Source of the DNA: Bos javanicus
Lineage: Eukaryota > Chordata > Mammalia > Artiodactyla > Bovidae
NCBI RefSeq assembly: GCF_032452875.1
Contig: NC_083871.1
Coordinates: 4,129,692 to 4,193,691 of the forward strand
Length of the DNA stretch: 64,000 bases
Reading direction: 5' to 3'
Below the pieces are notes generated by a model that searched no databases, had not been told where the DNA came from, and was given only the letters and a program-made list of their open reading frames with translations. The translations under genes were made by a program, and so were the position numbers. Positions 12,070-23,290 of the stretch are shown here, one piece after another; within the stretch, counting starts at the first letter, position 1; each line of letters begins with the position of its first letter.

Positions 12070-14041
12070 TATTGGTGTTTTTCTTTCTGGCTTACTTCAC
12101 TCTGTATAATAGGCTCCAGTTTCATCCACCTCATTAGAACTGATTCAAATGTATTCTTTTTAATGGCTGAGTAATACTCCATTATGTATATGTACCATGG
12201 CTTTCTTATCCATTCATCTGCTGATGGACATCTAGGTTGCTTCCATGTCCTGGCTATTATAAACAGTGCTGTGATGAACATTGGGGTACATGTGTCTCTT
12301 TCAATTCTGGTTTCCTTGGTGTGTATGCCCAGCAGTGGGATTACTGGGTCATAAGGCAGTTCTATTTCTAGGTTTTTAAGGAATCTCTGTTCTCCATAGT
12401 GGCTGTACTAGTTTGCAACCCACCAACAGTGTAAGAGGGTTGCCTTTTCTCCACACCCTCTCCAGCATTTATTGCTTGTAGACTTTTGGATAGCAGCCAT
12501 TCTGACTGGCATGAAATGGTACCTCATAGTGGTTTTGATTTGCATTTCTTTGATAATGAGTGATGTTGAGCATCTTTTCATGTGTTTGTTAGCCATCTGT
12601 ATGTCTTCTATGGAGAAACGTCTGTTTAGTTCTTTGACCCATTTTTTGATTGGGTCATTTATTTTTCTGAAATGGAGCTGTAGGAGTTGCTTGTATATTT
12701 TTGAGATTAGTTGTTTGTCAGTTGCTTCATTTGCTATTATTTTCTCCCATTCTGAAGGCTGTCTTTTCACCTTGCTTATATTTTCCTTTGTTGTGCAGAA
12801 GCTTTTAAGTTTGACTAGGTTCCATTTGTTTATTTTTGCTTTTATTTCCAATATTCTTGGAGATGAGTCATAGAGGATCCTGCTGTAATGTATGTCGGAG
12901 AGTGTTTTGCCTATGTTCTCCTCTAGGAGTTTTATAGTTTCTGGTCTTACATTTAGATCTTTAATCCATTTTGAGTTTATTTTTGTGTATGGTGTTAGAA
13001 AATGTTCTAGTTTCATTCTTTTACAAGTGGTTGACCAGTTTTCCCAGCACCACTTGTTAAAGAGATTGTCTTTTCTCCATTGTATATTCTTGCCTCCTTT
13101 GTCAAAGATAAGGTGTCCATAGGTGCGTGGATTTATCTCTGGGCTTTCTATTTTGTTCCACTGATCTAATTTCTGTCTTTGTGCCAGTACCATACTGTCT
13201 TGATGACTGTGGTTTTATAGTAGAGCCCGAAGCCAGGCAGGTTGATTCTTCCAGTTCCATTCTTCTTTCTCAAGATTGTTTTGGCTATTTGAGGTTTTTT
13301 GTATTTCCATACAAATTGTGAAATTATTTGTTCTAGCTCTGTGAAGAGTACCGTTGTTAGCTTGATAGGGATTACATTGAATCTATAAATTGCTTTGGGT
13401 AGTATACTGATTTTCACTATATTGATTCTTCCTATCCATAAACATGGTATATTTTTCCATCTATTAGTGTCCTCTTTTATTTCTTTCACCAGTGTTTTAT
13501 AATTTTCTATATATAGGTCTTTAGTTTCTTTAGGTAGATATATTCCTAAGTATTTTATTCTTTTCATTGCAATGAAGAATGGAATTTTTTCCTTAATTTA
13601 TCTTTCTATTTTCTCATTATTAGTGTATAGGAATGCAAAGGGTTTCTGTGTGTTGATTTTATATCCTGCAACTTTACTATATTCATTGATTAGTTCTAGT
13701 AATTTTCTGGTGGAGTCTTTAGGGTTTTCTATGTAGAGGATCATTCTTTTGGACTCTGTGGGAGAGGGAGAGGGTGGGATGATTCGGGAGAATGGAATTG
13801 AAACATGTATAATATCATATATGAAACGAGTCGCCAGTCCAGGTTCAATGCATGATACTGGATGCCTGAGGCTGGTGCACTGGGACGACCCAGAGGGATG
13901 GTACGGGGAGGGCGAAGGGAGGAGGGATCAAGATGGGAAACACGTGTATACTTGTGGTGGATTCATGTTGATATATGGCAAAACCAATACAATATTGTAA
14001 AGTTAAAAAACAAAATAAAATTAAATTAAAAAAAATAAAGT
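12057..14041 (+). mobile_element. L1_BT with inverted 5' part (twin-primed), inserted in BovB
   Basis: From about 12070 to 13742 the ORF2 of L1_BT runs on the minus strand; the frame at 12408-13193 (261 aa) and the frame at 13166-13567 are ORF2 pieces. At about 13743 the orientation flips and the 3' UTR (cttttggactctgtgggaga to aatattgtaaag) runs on the plus strand to an A-rich tail near 14031. About 85 bases around the end of ORF2 are missing between the two parts. The interrupted BovB repeats aaaataaagt on both sides (12057-12066 and 14032-14041), which is the probable TSD. The structure fits twin priming. No complete ORF remains. Confidence 0.9.
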
Positions 14042-14524
14042 GTCACTGTTTCCATTGTTTTTCCATCTATTTGTCATGAAGTGATGGGACCATACGCCAT
14101 GATCTTAGTTTTTTGAATGTTGAGTTTTAAGCCAGATTTTTCACTCTCCTCTTTCACCTCCAAGAAGGCCTTTAATTACTCTTCACTTTCTGCCATAAGG
14201 GTGGTGTCATCTGCATATCTGAACTTATTGATATTTCTCCATGCAATCTTGATTCCAGCTTGTACTTCTTCCAGCCCAGTGTTTCTCATGAGATACTCTG
14301 CATATAAGTTAAATAAGCATGGTGACAATATACAGCCTTGATGTACTTATTTACTGATTCTGAACCAGTTCGTTGTTCTATGTCCAGTTCTAACTTGTTT
14401 CTTGATCTGCATACAGATTTCTCAGGAGGCATGTAAGCTCCCTGGTATTCCCACCTCTTTAAGAATTTTCCACAGTTTGTTGTGATCCACATAGTCAAAG
14501 TCTTTAGCCTAGTCAATGAAACAG
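14032..14524 (-). mobile_element. BovB LINE, reverse transcriptase part (piece 2 of 3)
   Basis: This continues the BovB of 11476-12069. The RT catalytic box YADD is visible on the minus strand at 14216-14227. The upstream RT block (GTESVNKYIKA-like, from a damaged TTDWFQIGKGV motif) carries stops and changes. Interrupted at 14524 by a BOV-A2. Confidence 0.9.
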
Positions 14525-14807
14525 AGAAGGCAATGGCAACCCACTCCAGTACTCTTGCCTGGAAAATCCCATGGATGGAGGAGCCTGGTAGGCTCAGTCC
14601 ATGGGGTCGTGAAGAGTCGGATACGACTGAGTGACTCCACTTTCACTTTTCACTTTCATGCATTGGAGAAGGAAATGGCAACCCACTCCAGTGTTCTTTC
14701 CTGGAGAATCCCAGGGACGGTGGAGCCTGATGGGTTGCCGTCTGTGGGGTTGCACAGAGTCGGACACAACTGAAGCAATTTAGTAGCAGTGGCAGTCATT
14801 GCAACAG
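14512..14807 (+). mobile_element. BOV-A2 SINE with TSD
   Basis: Two Bov-A monomers lie in tandem (14525-14655 and 14665-14794) joined by the cactttcacttttcactttc linker; the (AGC)n tail is degenerate. The flanks gtcaatgaaacag (14512-14524) and gtcattgcaacag (14795-14807) match at 11 of 13 positions and fit the BovB coding sequence on either side, so they are the TSD. Confidence 0.93.
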
Positions 14808-15480
14808 AAGTAGACGTTTTTCTGGAATTCCCTTGCTTTTTCAATGATCCAAAAGATAATATTGGCATTTTGATCTCTTGTTCCTCTGCCTTTTCTAAAT
14901 CCAGCTTGCACATCTGGAAGTTCTTGGTTCATATGCTATTAAAGCCTAGCTTGAAGGATGTTGAGCACTACTTTGCTAGTATGTAAAATGAGTGCAGTTG
15001 TGCAGTAGTTTGAGCATTCTTTAGCACTGGCTTTCTTTAGGATTGGAATGAAAACTGACCTTTTCCAGTCCTGTGGCCACTTCTGAGTTTTCCAAATTTG
15101 CTGGCATATTAAGTGCAGCACTTTCACAGCATCATCTTTTAAGATTTAAAATAGTTCGGTTGAAATCCCATCAACTCCACTAGTTTTGTTCATAGTGTTG
15201 TTTCTTAAGGCCCACTTGACTTCACCCTCTAGGATGTCTGGCTCTAGGTAAGTGATCAGACCAGTGTGTTTATCTGGATCACTGAGACATGTCTTGGATA
15301 GTTCTTCTGGGTATTCTTGCCCCCTCTTCTTAATGTCTTCTGTTTCTGTTAGGTCCATTCCATCCGTCCTTTCTTGTGGCCATCTTTGCATGAAACCCTC
15401 CCTTGATATCTGTAATTTTTTTGAAAAGATCTCTAGCCTTTCCCATTCTATTTTTCCTCTATATATTTGCAGTGTTCACT
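14795..15480 (-). mobile_element. BovB LINE, N-terminal RT and linker part (piece 3 of 3)
   Basis: The antisense reading continues upstream through the RT N-terminal part (QQIWKTQKWPQDWKRSVFIP-like, frame 14939-15127) and the linker (DGMDLTETEDIKKRGQEY, frame 15146-15391). It ends near 15480, so the endonuclease domain is absent. With pieces 1 and 2 this makes a BovB of about 1.8 kb. Confidence 0.9.
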
Positions 15481-15499
15481 TAAAAAACAATTTATCTAG

Positions 15500-15745
15500 A
15501 ACTGAAGAAGTGATACTGAAGAGTGACAAAGCAAAAACTGAAGGAATTCATCATTGCCAAAGTGGCCTTACAAGAATTAAGAGGTCTTCTCTAAGCTGAA
15601 AAGAAAGGCCACTAAGTAATAACAGGAAAGCATATAAAAGTAGAAACCTCACTGGAAAAGGCAAATGCATAGTAAAAATAATGGATGAATCACTTCTAAA
15701 GATAGTATGAATGTTAAAAGACAAAAAAAAAAAAAAAAAAAACAG
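15500..15745 (+). repeat. Possible old L1 fragment with poly(A)
   Basis: The stretch with ggaattcatcattgcc and aaaggccactaagtaataa resembles internal sequence of old mammalian L1 elements. It ends in a run of 18 A at 15723-15740. Assignment is tentative. Confidence 0.35.
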
Positions 15746-15751
15746 ACAAGT

Positions 15752-16200
15752 TAAGTAAACCCTCTACATATGAACAAGTTCCATTCTGAGGGTGCATTGA
15801 TAAGTATAATTTTTTTCATTCATTCAACAAAATTAACCTAAGTACCCAAGAGACACATTGGTTATATAACACTTTAGTATAATAAATTTATGATACTTTT
15901 CACATAAATACATAAAAAGCAAACAAACACAAAAAATTAAGAAAACAATTTTAATCTTACACTATTGCATCTTGGAAAGTGCAATCGTATAGGATAAGAG
16001 TTGGCATACAAGGGCTGGCATCGAGCAAATAGGAAAAGAAAAGTTACTGACTGGAAGAAGGAGAAGAGGTGGGAGATGATAGAACTGAAGACTTGTTAGC
16101 AGTATGAGATAAATGGCAAGCTCACTCAAACATTATGTTAATGGAACACACATTCATATCATTAAAGTATATAACTCAGAGGTTCATAAGTAGGGAACAC
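15752..16200 (+). mobile_element. Tigger-like (Tc1/mariner) non-autonomous DNA transposon
   Basis: The start ccctctacatatgaacaag and the reverse complement of the end (ccctacttatgaacctc, from about 16175-16195) form matching inverted ends. The interior (aatcttacactattgcatc, ggctggcatcgagcaaatag) belongs to a dispersed mammalian DNA element I know by pattern but cannot name precisely. No transposase frame is present. Confidence 0.5.
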
Positions 16201-16239
16201 TGTAAATCTACAGTGGTACAAAAATTAAAAAAATGTGTA

Positions 16240-16631
16240 TAAATGGAATTTAGAAAGATGGTAATGATAATCCTGTATGTGAAACAGCAAAAGAGACACA
16301 GATGTATAGAACAGTCTTTTGGACTCTGTGGGAGAGGGAGAGGGTGGGATGATTTGGGAGAATGGCATTGAAACATGTATAATATCATATATGAAACGAA
16401 TTGCCAGTCCAGGTTCAATGCAGGATACAGGATGCTTGGGGCTGGTGCAGTGGGATGACCCAGAGGGATGGTAAGGGGAGGGAGGTGGAGGGGGGTTCAG
16501 GATGGGGAACACGTGTACACCCATTGCAGATTCATGTTGATGTATGGCAAAACCAATACAATATTGTAAAGTAATTAGCCTCCAATTAAAATAAACAAAT
16601 TTATATTTTAAAAAATTAAAAAAAAAAAAAC
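16240..16631 (+). mobile_element. L1_BT 3' end (upstream copy of a tandem pair)
   Basis: It starts in the 3' UTR at tggaatttagaaagatgg, passes the gggagagggagagggtgg and gtaattagcctccaatt motifs, and ends in an A-rich tail at about 16610-16631. It is close to the family sequence. The next L1 starts within a few bases of the tail. Confidence 0.92.
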
Positions 16632-18482
16632 AGGAATAAATCTACCTAAAGAAACAAAAGACCTATATATAGAAAACTATAAGAGACTGATGAAAGAAAT
16701 CAAATATGACACAAATAGATGGAGAAATATACCAGGCTCATGGATTAGAAGAATCAATGTCGTGAAAATGAATACACCACCTAAAGTAATCTATAGATAC
16801 AATGTAATCCCTATCAAGCTGCCAATGGTATTTTTCACAGAACTAAAACAAATGATTTCACAATTTGTATGGAAACACAAAAAACCTCGAATAGCCAAAG
16901 CAATCTTGAGAAAGAAGAATGGAACTGGAGGAATCAACCTGCCTGACTTCAGGCTCTACTACAAAGCCACAGTCATCAAGACAGTATGGTACTGGCACAA
17001 AGACAGAAATATAGATCAATGGAACAAAATAGAAAGCCCAGACATAAATCCACACACCTATGGACAACTTATCTTTGACAAAGGAGCCAAGAATATACAA
17101 TGGAGTAAAGACAATCTCTTTAACAAGTGGTGCTGCAACCACTTGTGAAAATATGAAACTAGAACACTTTCTAACACCACACACAAAAATAAACTCGAAA
17201 TGGATTAAAATCTAAATATAAGACCAGAAACTATAAAAACTCCTAGAGGAAAACATAGGCTAAACTCTCTCAGACATGAATCAAAGCAGGATTCTCTATG
17301 ACCCATCTCCCAGAGTAATGGAAATAAAAGCAAAAATAAACAAATGGGATCTAATTAAACTTAAAAGCTTTAGCACAACTAAGGAAACTATAAGTAAGGT
17401 GAAAAGACAGCCTTCAGAATGGGAGAAAATAATAGCAGATGAAGCAACTGACAAACAACTAATCTCAAAAATATGCAAGCAACTCCTATAGCTCAATTCC
17501 AGAAAAATAAATGACCCAATCAAAAAATGGGCCAAAGAACTAAACAGATATTTCTCCAAAGAAGACATACAAAGGGCTAACAAACACATGAATAGTTGCT
17601 CAGCAACACTCATTATCAGAGAAATCCAAATCAAAACCACAATGTGGTACCATCTCACGCCAGTCAGAATGTCTGCTATCCAAAAGTCTATAAACAATAA
17701 ATGCTAGAGAGGGTGCAGAGAAAAAGGAACCCTCTTACACTGTTGGTGGGAATGCACACTAGTACAGTCACTATGGAGACCAGTGTGGAGATTCCTTAAA
17801 AAGCTGGAAATAGAGCTGCCATATGACCCAGCAATCCTACTGCTGGGCATACACACTGAGCAAACCAGAATTGAAAGAGACACGTGTACCCCAATATTCA
17901 TCGAAGCACTGTTTACAATAGCCAGGACATGGAAGCAACCTAGATGGCCATCAGCAAATGGATAATAAAGCTGTGGTACATATACACAATGGAATATTAC
18001 TCAGCTATTAAAAAAATGCATTTGAATCAGTTCTAATAAGGCAAATGAAACTGCAGGCTATTATACACAGTGAAGTAAGTCAGAAAGAAAAACACCAATA
18101 TAATATATTAATGAATATATATGGAATTTAGAAAGATGGTAATTATGACCCTGTATGCAAGACAGCAAAAGAGACACAGATGTAAAGAACAGACTGTTGG
18201 ACTCCATGGGAGAAGGCAAGGGTTTGATGATTTGAGAGAATAGCATTGAAACATGTATATTATCATATGTGAAATAGATCGCCAGTCCAGGTTCGATGCG
18301 TGAGACTGGGTGCTCAAGTCTGGTGCACTGGGATGACCCTGAGGGATGGAATGGGGAGGGAGGTGGGAGGGAGGGTCAGGATGGGGAACACATGTACACC
18401 CATGGCTGATTCATGTGAATGTATGGCAAAAACCACAACAATATTGTAAAGTAATTAGTCTCCAATTAAAAATTTTTTAAAA
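16632..18482 (+). mobile_element. L1_BT, 5'-truncated (ORF2 C-terminal half and 3' UTR)
   Basis: ORF2 pieces appear as frames at 16690-17148 (KNGTGGINLPDFRLYYKAT block), 17276-17491 and 17783-17965, separated by frameshifts and stops. There is an 11-codon deletion around 17138 where the family has WENWSTTC. The 3' UTR ends with aaagtaattagtctcc and an A/T-rich tail near 18482. Endonuclease and the RT catalytic region are absent. Confidence 0.92.
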
Positions 18483-18834
18483 ATTAAATAAATATATAAA
18501 TAATAAAATTTTAAAAATGTGAAATATGACAAAAATATAAAGTGTGGGAGGTAGTAGAAACTTTTAGAATTGTAGTAGGATTTTTAGAATGTTTTCAAAC
18601 TTTAATTTGCTGTCAACTTAAAAAAGACATATACATACATGTATATGTGTGTGTGTGTGTGTGTGTAGCTGTGGAACATGAGGTTCACATATAAGAGCAT
18701 ATATATATATATACATATGTATATATATATATATATATGTTATACATGATATTTTATGTGAGCATTAAGTTCCACAAAGAAAAACTTTCTAGTAGATGCA
18801 CAAAAGACAATGTTAAAGGAATCCCAGCCTATCA
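18483..18834. other. AT-rich DNA with microsatellites
   Basis: No gene is seen. It contains a (TG)n run at 18644-18665 and a TA-rich run with ATAC/ATGT interruptions at 18699-18739. Confidence 0.6.
18644..18739. repeat. (TG)n and (TA)n microsatellites
   Basis: About 11 TG units are followed, after about 35 bases, by two TA runs separated by catatg. Both are simple-sequence runs likely to vary in length. Confidence 0.9.
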
Positions 18835-19877
18835 CTGAAGAATCTTAAGAAAGAAGAATGAAGTTGCAAGCGTCGTGGTCCCTGATTTAAAACTATACTA
18901 CAAAGCTATAGTAATCAAGCAGTATTGTACTGGCATAAAAAATTGATCAATGGGATACAATTAAGAATATAGAAGTAAATCAAAGCATGTATTTCCAATT
19001 ATTTTAAGACAAAAGAGTCAAGAATATACAAAGATAAATGACAATCTTTTTTGTATGATGTTGAAAAAACTAGACAGCTACATGCAAATAATAAGCCTGA
19101 ACCTTTATATACTATGCAACATATACAAAAATTAACTCAAAATAGGTTAGATACATGATTATAAGATCTGAAACCATGGCTAAAACTCTGCAGTCCCAAT
19201 GTAGGGAACTCAGGTTCAATCACTGTTCAAGAAACTAGATCCCACATGATGCAACTAAACATTCCACATGCCACTACTAAGACCAGGCACAGCCAAATAA
19301 ATAAATATTCAAAAAAAAAAAAAAAGCTCTGAAACCATAAACACCTAGAAGAAGGCACAGTGGACAACCTCATTGTGTCATTTTGGCAAACATATTTTGG
19401 ATCTGACTCCAAATATGCAAAGGCAAAGAGCAAAAATAAACAAGTGAATACATCAGACTAAAAAGCTTCTGAACAACAAAGGAAACCATCAACAAAAAGA
19501 AAAAGCAACCTGAAGAATAAGAAAAAATTATTTGCAAGTCATACCACTGATAAGAGATTAATATCCCAAATGTTGAAAAAAATCCAATTAAAAAATGGGC
19601 ATATCAGGATAGGTATTTTTCCAAAGAAGACAAACAGAAACCCGACAGGTGTATGAAATTATGATCAACATCACTGATCATCACTGAAATGCAAGTCAAA
19701 ACCACAATGAAATATCACTTCACACATATTAGAATGGTTATTATGAAATAGACAAGAAATATATGTTGTTAAGGATGTGGAGAAAAGGAAACCATTGTTC
19801 ACTGATGATAGAAATATAAACTGATGCAACTGCTAAAAGTATGGAGGTTCCACAGATTTTTTTAAAAACAACCACAT
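18835..19877 (+). mobile_element. Old L1 (L1M-type) ORF2 region
   Basis: Plus-strand sequence follows the ORF2 C-terminal half of an older L1 (actatactacaaagctatag, gcaaaaataaacaag, gatgtggagaaaaggaaacc), with many stops and indels. It is split by a CHR-type SINE at 19178-19328. At about 19877 it abuts a BovB. The L1 3' UTR at 23291-23605 may be the continuation. Confidence 0.75.
19168..19338 (+). mobile_element. CHR-2-type tRNA SINE with TSD
   Basis: The core (actctgcagtcccaatg, aggttcaatcactg as B-box, agatcccacatgatgc) and the aataaataaat tail match the cetartiodactyl CHR SINE group. A perfect 10-base TSD, ctgaaaccat, lies at 19168-19177 and 19329-19338. The body is 19178-19328. It predates the BOV-A2 copies, judging by divergence. 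Confidence 0.8.
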
Positions 19878-21513
19878 GAAGTTGTTTTCAAGATTGTGGA
19901 GTAGAAGGAAGTGTGCTCATCTTCCCCTGTGAGAACTCCAAAATTGCAACTAATCACTGAACATTGACAGGAGAATGTTGGATACCACGAAAAACAAGAT
20001 ACTCCACATCCAAGGATAAAGGAGAAGCCCCAACAAGGCGGACTAGGGAAACAGACTCTTGGAGGTCACAAACAAAACCTGCTGTGCACCAGGACCCAGG
20101 AAAAAGGAGAAGTGACCCCAAAATAGACTGAGCCAGACATGCCTGTGAGTACCCATGAGTCTCTGGTGGAAGAGTGGGTCAACAGTGGCCTACCATGAAG
20201 TCAGGTCACTAAATACAACACTCCTGGGAGACATGGCATGCTAGCATAGGCCCTTTCGAAGGAGGTGGCCATTACTGCAATTACTCCTACCATAGTTTGG
20301 CCTCACACCAAACTACAAGGAGGGAACACAAACCTGGCCATCAACAGAAAATTGGATTAAATATTTATTGAGCTTGGCCCCACCCATCAGAGCAAGACCC
20401 AGATTCCCCCACAGCCAGTCCCTCCCATCAGGAAGCTTCCACAAGCCTCTTATCCTCATCCATCAGAGGACAGATAGAATGAAAACCACAATTACAGAAA
20501 GCTAATCAAACTGATAATATGGTTCTGAGCCTTGTCTAACTCAATGAAACTATGAGCCATGCCATGTAGGGCACCCAAGATGGACAGAACATGGTGGAGA
20601 GTTCTGACAAAATGTTGTCCACTGGTGAAACGAATGGCAAACCACTTCAGTATTCTTGCCTTGAGAATCTCATGAACAGTATGAAAAGGCAAGAAGATAT
20701 GACATTGAAAGATGAACTCTCCATGTTGGTAGGTGTCCAACCTGCTACTGGAGAAGAGTGGAGAAATAGCTCCAAAAAGAATAAAGAGGCTGAGCTACAG
20801 CAAAAAGAATATCCAGTTATGGATGTAGTGATGGAAGTAAAGTCTGACACTGTAAAGAACAATATTCTGTAGGAAACTTGAATGTTAGGTTACGTAAAAG
20901 GGAAGTGGTCAAACAGGAGATAGCAAGAGTGGGTGAAGGAAAACGGACCTTAAAGGGTGAATTTAATTCAGATGACAATTAAATTCAGATGACAGTAGTA
21001 CTCTGGGCAAGAATCCCTTAGAAGAAATGGAGTAGCCCTCATAGTGAACAACAGAGTCTGAAATGCAGTACTCTGGTACAATCTCAAAAATGACAAAATG
21101 ATCTCTGTTCATTTCCAAGGCCAACCATTCAATATCACACTAATCCAAGTCTATGCCCCAACCACTAAAGCTTAAGAATCTGAAGTTGAATGGTTCTATG
21201 ATGACCTACAAGACTTCTAGAACTAACAGAAAAAAAAAAAATGTCTTTTTCATCATAGGGGCCTTGAATACAAAAGTAGGAAGTCAAGAGAAACCTGGAG
21301 TAACAGGCAAATTTGGTCTTAGAGTACAAAATTAAGCAGGGCAAAGGCTAAAAGTTTTGCCAAGAGAATGAACTGGTCATAGGTCAATACCAAAGTCTGA
21401 TTGATTATATTTTTGTAGCCAAAGATGAAGAAGTTTATACAGTCAGTAGAAACAAGACCAGGAGCTGACTGGCTCAGATCATGAACCCCTTATTGCCAAA
21501 TTCTGACTTAAAT

Positions 21514-21689
21514 TGAAGAAAGTAGGGAAAGACACTACCATTCAGGTATGACCTAAATCAAATCCCTTACTATTTTACAGTGAAAGTGACAAATAGATTC
21601 AAGGGATTAGATCTGACAGAAAAAGGGCCTAAAGAACTCGTGACATTGTACAGGGGGCAAAGATCAAAACCATCCCCAAGAAAAAGAAA
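21514..21689 (+). repeat. Duplicated BovB segment, original position
   Basis: This 176-base part of the BovB endonuclease-RT linker (from tgaagaaagtaggg to aagaaa) is in its normal place. A second copy lies at 22763-22937. By eye the two differ at eight substitutions and one single-base indel, and both share the unusual ggggcaaagatca block. Confidence 0.9.
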
Positions 21690-22762
21690 TCCAAAAAGGC
21701 AAAATTGTTGCCTGGGAGGCCTTACAAATAACTGAGAAAAGAAGAGAAGTAAAAGGCAAAGGAGAAAAAGAAAGTTATATCCATCTGAATGCAGAGTTCC
21801 AAAGAATAGCAAGGAGAGATAAGAAAGCCTTCCTAAGTGATCAATGCTAAGAAATTGAGATAAACGATAGAATGGGAAAGATTGGAGATCTCTTCAAGAA
21901 AATTAGAGAGCCCAAGGGAATATTTCATTCAAAGATGGACGCAATAAAAGACAGAAATGGTATGGACCTAACAAAAGCAGAACATCTTAAGAAGAGGTGG
22001 CAAGAATACACAGAAGAACTATACAAAAAAAAAAAAAAAAATCTTAATGACCCTGATAACCATGATGGTATGGTCACTCACCTAGAGCCAGACATCTTGC
22101 AGTGCAAAGTCAAGTGGGCCTTAGGAAGCATCACTATGAGCAAAGCTAGTGGAGTTGATGGAATTTCAGCTGAGTTATTTTAAATTTTAAAAGATGATGC
22201 TCTTAAAGCATTGCTATCAATATGCCAGCCAATTTTGAAAACTCAGCAGTGGGTACAGGACTTGGAAATGTCAGTTTTCTTTCCAATCCCAAAGAAAAGT
22301 AGTTCCAAAAAATGTTCAAAATACTGCAAAATCACACTCATTTCACATGCTAGCAAAGTAATGCAAAAATTCTCTAAGTTAGGCTTCAACAGTTTGTGAA
22401 TTGAGGTCTTACAGATGTTCAAGTTGGATTAACAGAAGGCAGAGAAGCAAGAGATCAAATTGCCAACATCTGTTGGATCATTGAAAAAGCAAGAGAATTC
22501 CAGAAAAAAATGTATACTTCTGCTTCATTAACTATGCTAAATCCTTTGATTATGTGGATCACAAGAACCTGAAAAATTCTTAAAGAGATGGGAATACCAG
22601 ACCACCTGACCTGCTTCATGAGAAATCTGTATGCAGGTCAAGAAGCAACATTTAGAACCAGACATGGAATTGACTGGTTCCAAATTGGGAAAGGAACACA
22701 TCAAGGCTGTATATTGTCACCCTGCTTATTTAACTTATATGCAGAGTACATCATGTGAAATG

Positions 22763-22937
22763 TGAAGAAAGTAGGGAAAAACACTACCATTCAGGTATGA
22801 CCTAAATCAAATCCCTTACTATTACACAGTGGAAGTGACAAATAGATTCAAGGGATTAGATCTGATAGACAGAGGGCCTGAAGAACTCGTGACATTGTAC
22901 AGGGGGCAAAGATCAAACCATCCCCAAGAAAAAGAAA
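22763..22937 (+). repeat. Duplicated BovB segment, displaced copy within RT
   Basis: This copy of 21514-21689 interrupts the RT domain just after the conserved LFNLYAEYIM block and before the block corresponding to NAGLDEAQ. Its length is not a multiple of three, so it would also break the frame. Orientation is the same as the original. Confidence 0.9.
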
Positions 22938-23290
22938 GGCCAGCAATATGCCAGGCTGGATGAAGCACAAGTTGGAATCAAGATACCAAGAGACACAGCA
23001 ATAACCTCAGATATGTAGATGACCCTAGCATTATGGCAAGAAGTGAAGAGGAACTAAAAAGCCTCTTGATGAAAGTGAAAGAAGAGAGTGAAAAAGCTGG
23101 CTTAAAACTTAATATTCAAAAAACTATGACCATGGTATACGGTTTCATCACTTCATGGCAAATAGATGGGGAAACAATGAAAACAGTAACATTTTATTTT
23201 CTCGGGCTCCAAAATCACTGCAGATGGTGAATGCAGCCATGAAATTAAAAGATGCTTGCTTCTTTGAATAAAAGCTATGACAAACCCTAG

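Larger units (their letters stand above)
19878..23290 (+). mobile_element. BovB LINE, nearly full length but lacking its 3' end
   Basis: The copy starts with the BovB 5' UTR (caagattgtggagtagaagg), continues through an untranslated region (to about 20940) and the endonuclease part (APT at about 21160, FIIGALNTKVGSQE near 21240-21300 where the family has GDWNAKVGSQ). The linker frame is 21872-22183 and the RT covers about 22140-23200. The RT catalytic box reads YVDD (23012-23023) rather than YADD. Multiple stops and frameshifts make it inactive. A 175-base segment of the linker is duplicated at 22763-22937 inside the RT. The sequence stops at about 23290, so the last 680 or so bases and the (CTGAA)n tail are missing. 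Confidence 0.9.

Noticed and set aside
12408..13193. 261-aa open frame on the minus strand as a possible gene
   Set aside because: The residues are L1 ORF2 C-terminal blocks (KRQPSEWEKIIANEAT and KCWRGCGEKATLLHCW type), and the frame lies in the inverted part of a truncated L1_BT.
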